Assembly (NCBI GenBank): GCA_021808035.1 | Contig: JAKBCG010000126.1 | Location: forward strand, 1 to 7,051 | Reading direction: 5' to 3' | Length of the DNA: 7,051 bases | Source of the DNA: Pseudomonadota bacterium | GTDB taxonomy: Bacteria > Pseudomonadota > Gammaproteobacteria > Steroidobacterales > Steroidobacteraceae | In this document: positions 1 through 5,358 of the stretch, piece by piece | Numbering within the stretch: the first letter of the stretch is position 1 | Layout of the letters: every line of letters begins with the position of its first letter | The notes under the pieces: generated by a model | Seen by the model: the letters and a program-made list of their open reading frames with translations, nothing else | Database searches by the model: none | Told to the model about the DNA's origin: nothing | Made by a program: the position numbers and the translations under genes

Positions 1-1
1 G

Positions 2-811
2 GGCCGGGACAACGGCGGCAACCAGGTCGTCGAGAGCCGCCGGTCGGACACCGAGAACCGCGTCCAGGCCTACGACGCGATCTGGGTCAAGCACATCAAG
101 AGCGCGTTGATGGAGAACCGCTTCCGGCTGGTGCAGCAGCCGATCGCGAGCCTGCTCGGCGAGGACAAGGGCATGTTCGACGTGCTCGTGCGCATGCTCG
201 ACGAGCAGGGCAACGAGGTGCTGCCCGCGGAGTTCATCGCCGCCGCCGAACGCAACGAGCTGATGAAGAACATCGACCGCTGGGTGATCGGCGCGTCGAT
301 GTCGTTCAGCGTGAACCGCAAGGCCGAGTGCATCTTCCTGCGGATCTCGAAGGACACGATGCTCGACAAGTCGCTCGCCTCGTGGCTGGAGACGCAGCTG
401 CGCGCGGTCCGGGTGGAACCGCGGCGCCTGTGTTTCCAGGTTTCCGAGGAACTCGCGAACCTGTACCAGCGGCAGACGATCGAGCTCGCGCGCACGCTCG
501 GCCGGCTCGGTTTCCGCTTCGCGCTCGAGCACTTCGGCGCGGGCCGCGACCCGATGAAGCTGCTCGCCGAGATCGACGCGCACTTCATCAAGATCGACGG
601 TTCCCTGATGCAGGGGCTCGCGACGAACCAGCTGCAGCAACAGCGGGTGAAGTCGCTGGTCGACGCCGCGAAGCGCAAGCATGTCGAGACGATCGCCGAG
701 CGCGTCGAGGACGCGAACACGATGGCCGTGCTGTGGCAGCTGGGAATAGAGTTCATCCAGGGCTTCTTCGTGAACGCGCCGGAAGACGTGACGATGTCCG
801 GCGACCGCTGA
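2..811 (+). CDS. Degenerate EAL-domain protein, FimX-like c-di-GMP receptor (C-terminal part; 5' end outside window)
   Basis: The frame is open from the window's left edge, so the start is missing; an internal TTG/ATG at 107/110 is not the start because homology-like sequence continues upstream. The 269 visible residues (residue 1 = base 2) are an almost complete EAL domain: FRLVQQPIASL (41-51), FDVLVRM in the EAL position (59-65), PAEFIAAAERNELM and IDRWVI (75-96), FALEHFGAG (173-181), FIKIDGS (195-201), ETIAERVED (229-237) and GIEFIQGFF (248-256). Canonical EAL enzymes hold two metals with Glu, Asn, Glu and Asp-Asp; here these positions read Asp60, Arg114, Gln146 and Glu176-His177. Lys197, Glu149 and Glu233 are kept. 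Loss of most metal ligands implies no or very weak phosphodiesterase activity, while the substrate-binding scaffold is intact. This resembles FimX, which binds c-di-GMP and controls type IV pilus twitching, and it probably had REC, PAS or GGDEF domains upstream. The EAL fold is certain; the FimX assignment is an inference. Confidence 0.92.
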   Translation, partial: GRDNGGNQVVESRRSDTENRVQAYDAIWVKHIKSALMENRFRLVQQPIASLLGEDKGMFDVLVRMLDEQGNEVLPAEFIAAAERNELMKNIDRWVIGASMSFSVNRKAECIFLRISKDTMLDKSLASWLETQLRAVRVEPRRLCFQVSEELANLYQRQTIELARTLGRLGFRFALEHFGAGRDPMKLLAEIDAHFIKIDGSLMQGLATNQLQQQRVKSLVDAAKRKHVETIAERVEDANTMAVLWQLGIEFIQGFFVNAPEDVTMSGDR

Positions 812-845
812 GCGCAGGGCACGCGCCGGCCCCGCTGCGGCCCGC
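812..845. other. 34-base convergent gap between EAL gene and parC, GC hairpin
   Basis: This gap separates two converging genes. CGCAG at 813-817 can pair with CTGCG at 835-839, extended by two G-C pairs with one bulged base (834), giving an imperfect GC-rich hairpin just after the + strand stop. No T-run follows on either strand, so it is not a canonical intrinsic terminator. It might slow polymerase, or termination may depend on Rho. Nothing else is visible here. Confidence 0.3.
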
Positions 846-3098
846 TCAGCCCGGGCCGACCTCCAGCCGATCGACCTGCTTGTAGGCGCGCGAGAAGCGC
901 TGGCGCCGCTGCCCCTTGCGGTCCTCGAACGCCTCGAGCGCCTGGTACGAGAGCTTCATCGGCGCGCTGTTGCCGCTGTGCACGGTGAGCTGCTCGTCCG
1001 GCGCGACCACCGCGATCGCGACCAGGTACTCCTCGCGCGCGGCCGACCTGCGGCCCGGGATTCCATAGAGGTTCTGCCCCTTGCCGGCCGCCATTTCCTC
1101 GATCTGCGCGCATTTCAACGCGAGCACCTCACCCTCGTCGTTCACGAGGATCGCGAGCGCGTCGTCGCTCCTGATCGGCTGCGCCGGCAGCACGCGCGCG
1201 TTCTCCGGCACCTTCAGCACCGCCTTGCCCTTGCGGTTGCGCGCGTACAGGTCCGCGAGCTTCGCGCGAAAGCCGTAGCCCGCGTCGCTCGCGATCAGCC
1301 AGCGGTCCTCGGGCTCGCCGATCAGCACCGCGGCGAACGTCGCGCCGTCCGGCGGGTCGACCGACCCCGACAGGGGCTCGCCGTAGCCGCGCGCGGCGGG
1401 CAGCGCGTGCGCATCCAGGCTGTACGCCCGGCCGGTCGAGTCGATGAACACGGCCTGCTGCAGATTGCGCCCGCGCGCGACCGCCTGGAATTCGTCGCCG
1501 CCCTTGTAGGTGAGCGAGCGCGGATCGATGTCGTGCCCCTTCGCCGCGCGAACCCAGCCGAGCCGCGACAGCACGACCGTGACCGGTTCGCTCGCGATCA
1601 AGTCCGTCGCCGCGATCGCCTGCGCCGCGGCGCGCTCGACGATCCGCGTGCGCCGCGGATCGCCGTATTCCTCGGCATCGCCCTCGATCTCCTCCCGGAC
1701 GAGCTTCTCCAGCCGCGCCTTGCTCTTCAAGGTCCGGTCGATCTCGCCACGCTCCTCCTCGAGCTCGCGTTGCTCGCCCTTGATCTTCATCTCCTCGAGG
1801 CGCGCGAGATGCCGCAGCTTCGTCTCCAGGATCGACTCGGCCTGCACGTCGTCGAGTCCGAAACGCTGCATCAGCACCGGCTTCGGATGGTCCTCGGTGC
1901 GCACGATCCGGATCACTTCGTCGAGGTTCAGGTAGGCGACCAGGAGCCCCGCGAGCACGTGCAGCCTCGCATCGACCTTCTCGAGCCGGTGGCGCAGCCG
2001 GCGCGTGACCGTCGCCTTGCGGAACTCGAGCCACTCGAGCAGCAGCGCCTTCAGGCCGAGGACCCGCGGGCGGCCGTCGCCGGTGATCACGTTGAGGTTC
2101 ACCCGGTAGTTGCGCTCGAGGTCGGTCGTCGCGAACAGGTGCGCCATCAGCGCCTCCACGTCGACGCGGTTCGACTTCGGCACGATCACCAGGCGGGTCG
2201 GCTTCTCGTGATCCGACTCGTCGCGCAGGTCCTCCACCATCGGCAGCTTCTTCACGCGCATCTGGTTCGCGATCTGCTCGAGGACCTTCGCGCCGGAGAC
2301 CTGGAACGGCAGTGCGTCGACGACGATCTCGCCATCCTCGACCGTGTAGGTCGCGCGCGCACGGAAACTTCCCGTGCCGGTCTCGTACATCTGCGCGAGC
2401 TCCGCGCGCGGCGTCACGATCTCGGCGCCGGTCGGCAGGTCAGGTCCCTTCACGTGACTCATGAGCCTGCGCGTCGACAGGTCCGGATCGTCGAGCAGCG
2501 CGATGCAGGCCGCGGCGATCTCGCGCAGGTTGTGCGGCGGAATGTCGGTCGCCATCCCGACCGCGATCCCCGATGCGCCGTTCAGCAGCAGGTTCGGCAG
2601 GCGCGCCGGCAACAGCACCGGTTCCTCGAGCGATCCGTCGAAATTCGGCGTCCAGTCGACCGTGCCGGCGCCGAGTTCCCGCAGCAGCAGCGCCGCGTAC
2701 CGCGTGAGGCGCGACTCGGTGTAGCGCATCGCCGCGAACGACTTCGGATCGTCGGCCGATCCCCAGTTGCCCTGCCCGTCGACGATCGGATAGCGGTAGG
2801 CGAAGTCCTGCGCCATGTGCACCATCGCCTCGTAGCACGCCGAGTCGCCGTGCGGATGGAACTTGCCGATCACGTCACCGACCGTGCGCGCCGACTTCTT
2901 GTGCTTCGCGCCGGCGGCGAGGCCGAGTTCGCTCATCGCGTACACGATGCGCCGTTGCACCGGCTTCAGGCCGTCGCCGACGTGCGGCAGCGCGCGATCG
3001 AGGATCACGTACATCGAATAGTCGAGGTAGGCGCGCTCCGCGAAGCGCTTCAGCGGCTCCGTCTCGACGCCCTCGAAGTTGAGTTCCTGATCCTTCAT
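846..3098 (-). CDS. parC: DNA topoisomerase IV subunit A (ParC)
   Basis: ParC is the DNA breakage-reunion subunit of topoisomerase IV, which decatenates daughter chromosomes and relaxes supercoils using ATP hydrolysed by ParE. The protein is 750 residues, against 752 in Escherichia coli. In order it shows: AYLDYSMYVILDRALP near the N-terminus; the winged-helix region with GKFHPHGDSACYEAM (about 79-93) and the RYTESRL active site with catalytic Tyr126; GIAVGMATDIPPHN (178-191) with the DNA-intercalating Ile; the tower; a coiled-coil arm rich in Glu/Lys/Arg (about 420-475); and a C-terminal beta-pinwheel from about 505. The quinolone-determining positions carry Ser86 and Glu90, the susceptible-type residues (Ser80/Glu84 in E. 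coli). The start at 3098 is chosen because its ATG overlaps the parE stop as ATGA and gives an N-terminus (MKDQELNFEGVE) of the usual length. An ATG at 3131 would add 11 unlikely residues inside parE. It is read from the parE promoter, probably by translational coupling. Confidence 0.97.
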   Translation of the reverse strand: MKDQELNFEGVETEPLKRFAERAYLDYSMYVILDRALPHVGDGLKPVQRRIVYAMSELGLAAGAKHKKSARTVGDVIGKFHPHGDSACYEAMVHMAQDFAYRYPIVDGQGNWGSADDPKSFAAMRYTESRLTRYAALLLRELGAGTVDWTPNFDGSLEEPVLLPARLPNLLLNGASGIAVGMATDIPPHNLREIAAACIALLDDPDLSTRRLMSHVKGPDLPTGAEIVTPRAELAQMYETGTGSFRARATYTVEDGEIVVDALPFQVSGAKVLEQIANQMRVKKLPMVEDLRDESDHEKPTRLVIVPKSNRVDVEALMAHLFATTDLERNYRVNLNVITGDGRPRVLGLKALLLEWLEFRKATVTRRLRHRLEKVDARLHVLAGLLVAYLNLDEVIRIVRTEDHPKPVLMQRFGLDDVQAESILETKLRHLARLEEMKIKGEQRELEEERGEIDRTLKSKARLEKLVREEIEGDAEEYGDPRRTRIVERAAAQAIAATDLIASEPVTVVLSRLGWVRAAKGHDIDPRSLTYKGGDEFQAVARGRNLQQAVFIDSTGRAYSLDAHALPAARGYGEPLSGSVDPPDGATFAAVLIGEPEDRWLIASDAGYGFRAKLADLYARNRKGKAVLKVPENARVLPAQPIRSDDALAILVNDEGEVLALKCAQIEEMAAGKGQNLYGIPGRRSAAREEYLVAIAVVAPDEQLTVHSGNSAPMKLSYQALEAFEDRKGQRRQRFSRAYKQVDRLEVGPG
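3095..3098 (-). other. ATGA overlap coupling parE stop to parC start
   Basis: On the - strand the parE reading frame ends ...CGG ATA TGA, and the ATG of parC uses the last bases of this stop (ATGA). The best purine-rich stretch upstream, AAGGGGAA at 3111-3118, ends 12 bases before the ATG. That is too far for an efficient independent ribosome binding site. Termination-reinitiation by the ribosome leaving parE is therefore the likely way parC is translated, which would tie the output of the two subunits together. Confidence 0.8.
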
Positions 3099-4981
3099 AT
3101 CCGCGCGAGATTCCCCTTGCTCTCGAGCCATTCACGACGGTCGCCGGCGCGCTTCTTCGCAAGCAGCAGGTCGAGGGTCGGCTCGGGATCGTCGCCGCCG
3201 TCGATCGACAGTCGCACGAGCCGTCGGGTCGCCGGCGCCATCGTCGTCTCGCGCAGCTGCGCCGGACTCATTTCCCCGAGGCCCTTGAAGCGCGTGACCA
3301 CCGGTTTCACGCGCGCGTTCTCGGCGGCGAATCGTGCGAGCGCGGCGTCGCGTTCGGCCTCGGTGAGCGCGTAGGCGACCTGCTTGCCGGCGTCGATCCG
3401 GTACAGCGGCGGCACGCAGACGTGCACGTGACCGGCGGTCACCAGCGGCCGGAAGTGCCGCAGGAACAGCGCGCACAGCAGCGTCGCGATGTGCTGACCG
3501 TCGCTGTCGGCATCCGCGAGGATGCAGACCTTGTGGTACCGCAGGCCGGACACGTCGCTCGACCCCGGGTCGACGCCGATCGCGACGCTGATGTCGTGCA
3601 CCTCCTGCGAAGCGAGCACCTCGCGCACGTCGGCCTCCCAGGTGTTCAGGATCTTGCCGCGCAATGGCATGATCGCCTGGGTCACCCGGTCGCGGGCCTG
3701 TTTCGCCGAACCGCCCGCCGAATCGCCCTCGACCAGGAAGATCTCGCTGCGCTCCGGGTCCTGGCTCACGCAGTCGGCGAGCTTGCCCGGAAGCGCCGGA
3801 CCGGCGACGACCCGCTTGCGGGCGATCTTCTGGCTGTCGCGCAACCGCTGCTGCGCGTTGGCGATGCAGCGCTGGGCGATCTCGCCGCCCTGGTCCGGAT
3901 GCTGGTTGAGCCACAGGGCGAACGCGTCCTGGACGACGCCCTGGACCTGGGCCGCGGACTCGCGGGAGGACAGCCTTTCCTTCGTTTGTCCCGCGAACTG
4001 CGGGTCGCGCATCCGCAGCGACAGCACGAAACTCACGCCGTCCCAGACGTCCTCCGGCGAGAGCTTCACGCCGCGCGGCAGGAGGTTGCGGAATTCGCAG
4101 AATTCGCGCACCGCATCACAGGCGCCGGCACGCAGGCCGTTCACGTGCGTGCCACCCTCGGTGGTCGGGATCAGGTTCACGTAGCTCTCGGCGACCGGCT
4201 GGGCCCCTTCGACGATCCAGGCGAAGGCCCATTCGACCGAGCCGCCGTCGACGTCGCGCTTGCCGTAGAAAGTGTCGGCCGGCAGCCATTGGCCCTGACC
4301 GAGCTGCTCGGCGAGGTACTCGTGCAGTCCGCCGGTGTAGAGCCACTCGTCGGTCTCGCCGGTCGCCTCGTGATAGAGGCTCACGCGCAGCTTCGGACAC
4401 AGCACCGCCTTCGCGCGCAGCACCTGCTTGAGCTTCGGGACCGCGAACTTGTCGGTGTCGAAGTACCGGGGATCCGGCCAGAATCGCACCGTCGTTCCGG
4501 TGCGCGACTTCGGCACGTCGCCGACGACCTCGAGTTTCGATACGACCCGGCCGCTCTCGAAGCCGATGTTGTACTCCTTGCCGCCGCGGCGGACCCAGCA
4601 CTCGAGGTGCTTCGACAACGCGTTCACGACCGACACGCCGACGCCGTGCAGCCCGCCGGCGTGCTGGTAGGTGCGGTCGTTGAACTTGCCGCCCGCATGC
4701 AACCGGGTGAGGATCAGTTCGACGCCGCTGATCTTCTCCTTCGGATGGATGTCGACCGGCATGCCGCGGCCGTCGTCCTCGACTTCCAGCGAGCCGTCCT
4801 TGTAGACGCTCACGCGGATGTTCCCGCAATGGCCGGCGAGCGCCTCGTCGACGCTGTTGTCGATGACTTCGTGCGCCAGATGGTTCGGACGGGTCGTATC
4901 GGTGTACATGCCGGGCCGGCGGCGCACCGGATCGAGCCCGCTCAGCACTTCGATATCGGATGCCGTGTACGACGATGCCAT
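3095..4981 (-). CDS. parE: DNA topoisomerase IV subunit B (ParE)
   Basis: ParE is the ATPase subunit of topoisomerase IV and pairs with ParC encoded immediately downstream. The 628-residue product is almost the length of the E. coli protein (630). The N-terminal GHKL ATPase is complete: EVIDNSVDEA with catalytic Glu38 and Mg-binding Asn42, DDGRGMPVDIHP (69-80), and the ATP lid LHGVGVSVVNALS (111-123). The transducer lysine is in QTKERL (Lys334). The TOPRIM domain follows: FLVEGDSAGGSAKQ (415-428, Glu418), PLRGKILNTWE (439-449) and the metal-binding LADADSDGQHI (488-498, Asp490/492/494), ending with RFKGLGEM. The short length and the absence of the large TOPRIM insert argue for ParE rather than gammaproteobacterial GyrB, as does the ParC partner. 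The ATG at 4981 is chosen because it has a strong AGGAGAGG site six bases upstream and gives MASSYTASDIEVLSGLDPVRRRPGMY. The same frame stays open to 5179, but that extension crosses the promoter and the opposing gene. Confidence 0.98.
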   Translation of the reverse strand: MASSYTASDIEVLSGLDPVRRRPGMYTDTTRPNHLAHEVIDNSVDEALAGHCGNIRVSVYKDGSLEVEDDGRGMPVDIHPKEKISGVELILTRLHAGGKFNDRTYQHAGGLHGVGVSVVNALSKHLECWVRRGGKEYNIGFESGRVVSKLEVVGDVPKSRTGTTVRFWPDPRYFDTDKFAVPKLKQVLRAKAVLCPKLRVSLYHEATGETDEWLYTGGLHEYLAEQLGQGQWLPADTFYGKRDVDGGSVEWAFAWIVEGAQPVAESYVNLIPTTEGGTHVNGLRAGACDAVREFCEFRNLLPRGVKLSPEDVWDGVSFVLSLRMRDPQFAGQTKERLSSRESAAQVQGVVQDAFALWLNQHPDQGGEIAQRCIANAQQRLRDSQKIARKRVVAGPALPGKLADCVSQDPERSEIFLVEGDSAGGSAKQARDRVTQAIMPLRGKILNTWEADVREVLASQEVHDISVAIGVDPGSSDVSGLRYHKVCILADADSDGQHIATLLCALFLRHFRPLVTAGHVHVCVPPLYRIDAGKQVAYALTEAERDAALARFAAENARVKPVVTRFKGLGEMSPAQLRETTMAPATRRLVRLSIDGGDDPEPTLDLLLAKKRAGDRREWLESKGNLARI

Positions 4982-4987
4982 CGACTG

Positions 4988-4995
4988 CCTCTCCT
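4988..4995 (-). promoter_or_regulatory. parE ribosome binding site AGGAGAGG
   Basis: On the - strand AGGAGAGG lies six bases before the ATG at 4981, an excellent match to the anti-Shine-Dalgarno sequence at normal spacing. It decides the parE start against the longer open frame. Confidence 0.85.
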
Positions 4996-5009
4996 GCGAT
5001 CGGGCGCGG

Positions 5010-5037
5010 AGTCTAGCACGGGCGGTCGCGGGTTCGA
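5010..5037 (-). promoter_or_regulatory. Candidate sigma70-type promoter for parE-parC (extended -10)
   Basis: On the - strand TGCTAGACT forms an extended -10 (TGn plus TAGACT, hexamer at 5010-5015, four of six consensus bases). A weak -35, TCGAAC, lies at 5032-5037 with a 16-base spacer and three of six matches. Transcription would begin near 5003, giving a leader of about 22 bases that contains the ribosome binding site. This is the only reasonable -10 I found between the two divergent starts on this strand, but it comes from visual matching in GC-rich DNA and has not been mapped. Confidence 0.45.
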
Positions 5038-5065
5038 CCGGGTGGCGGCCGCGCAGCGCTTGCGC

Positions 5066-5071
5066 TATCTT
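5066..5071 (+). promoter_or_regulatory. Possible -10 box (TATCTT) for the small divergent gene
   Basis: TATCTT is the most AT-rich hexamer ahead of the 5082 ATG and matches four of six -10 consensus bases. I see no recognisable -35 at 16-18 bases. If it is used, RNA would start only a few bases before or at the ATG, giving a leaderless or nearly leaderless message. That would agree with the absence of a Shine-Dalgarno sequence. This is a weak call. Confidence 0.2.
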
Positions 5072-5081
5072 TCCGTCCACG

Positions 5082-5333
5082 ATGGGAATCGCGAACGAAC
5101 ACAATCTGGCCGCGCCGATCGCCGGCCGGCTCCCGTACGGCGTCGCCGTCCGGTTGCGACCGGGCGATCCGTTCCGCAAGCTCCTCGGCGACGACTGGTC
5201 CCGGGTGCATTGGTACGCGACCGCCGCCGAGCGCGATCGCTCGCTCGCGGAGATGGCGCGCAGGCACGACTACTCACGTGCCGGCGACACGCCCGCGCTG
5301 ATCTTCGAGAGGACTGAACGCTCCACGGACTGA
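5082..5333 (+). CDS. Small uncharacterised protein, 83 residues, divergent from parE
   Basis: I do not recognise a named family. The product is soluble-looking, with no signal peptide or membrane segment and a charge-rich composition. It contains RLPYGVAVRLRPGDPFRKLLG (16-36), then DDWSRVHWYATAAERDRSLAEMARRHDYSR (37-66, with Trp39, Trp44 and Tyr45 and a probable amphipathic helix), and a short tail GDTPALIFERTER. Third codon positions are G or C in 72 of 83 codons, which supports real coding. It also fills the gap between two confident genes exactly, starting 100 bases from parE and ending 25 bases from the next stop. From memory, short proteins with a similar aromatic/AERD/HDYSR/GD-P pattern occur beside topoisomerase genes in gammaproteobacteria, but I cannot verify this. 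No Shine-Dalgarno sequence precedes the ATG (upstream is TCTTTCCGTCCACG), so the start is less certain than the frame. No function can be assigned. Confidence 0.7.
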   Translation: MGIANEHNLAAPIAGRLPYGVAVRLRPGDPFRKLLGDDWSRVHWYATAAERDRSLAEMARRHDYSRAGDTPALIFERTERSTD

Positions 5334-5345
5334 GGCGCGCGCGCC
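5334..5345. repeat. 12-base perfect palindrome GGCGCGCGCGCC in convergent gap
   Basis: This palindrome begins directly after the stop of the small + strand gene and lies in the 25-base gap (5334-5358) before the stop of the opposing patatin gene. It has no loop and no T-run, so it is not a standard terminator. It may simply be a product of high GC. Nothing else is seen in the gap. Confidence 0.3.
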
Positions 5346-5358
5346 GCCGGGACCCGCG

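Noticed and set aside
849..856. Palindrome GCCCGGGC at the end of parC as a possible terminator or binding site
   Set aside because: It is eight bases long, lies inside the last parC codons, has no T-run, and is expected by chance in DNA this GC-rich.
70..1113. - strand open frame of 347 codons overlapping the EAL gene and the end of parC
   Set aside because: It is antisense to the EAL domain and out of frame with parC, with a Ser/Arg-rich composition typical of a shadow frame.
3099..3131. An 11-residue longer ParC starting at the ATG at 3131
   Set aside because: It has no ribosome binding site, would overlap parE by 37 bases, and adds residues (MAREQGESRAD) not expected in ParC. The ATG at 3098 gives the typical N-terminus and an ATGA overlap.
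978..3374. Very long + strand open frame (798 codons) opposite parC
   Set aside because: It is antisense to a fully conserved ParC with intact motifs. Its translation is a low-complexity Arg/His/Leu/Val mixture, typical of the opposite strand of GC-rich genes, and has no recognisable domain.
4982..5179. N-terminal extension of ParE to an ATG at 5179
   Set aside because: The extension crosses the strong AGGAGAGG site, the candidate promoter and the opposing small gene. Its residues are not ParE-like, and the ATG at 4981 gives the standard length.
3422..5317. Long + strand open frame (631 codons) opposite parE that runs on into the small-gene region
   Set aside because: It is a mirror of the parE codon pattern with no domain, and its 3' end lies in a different frame from the small + strand gene, which has better codon evidence.
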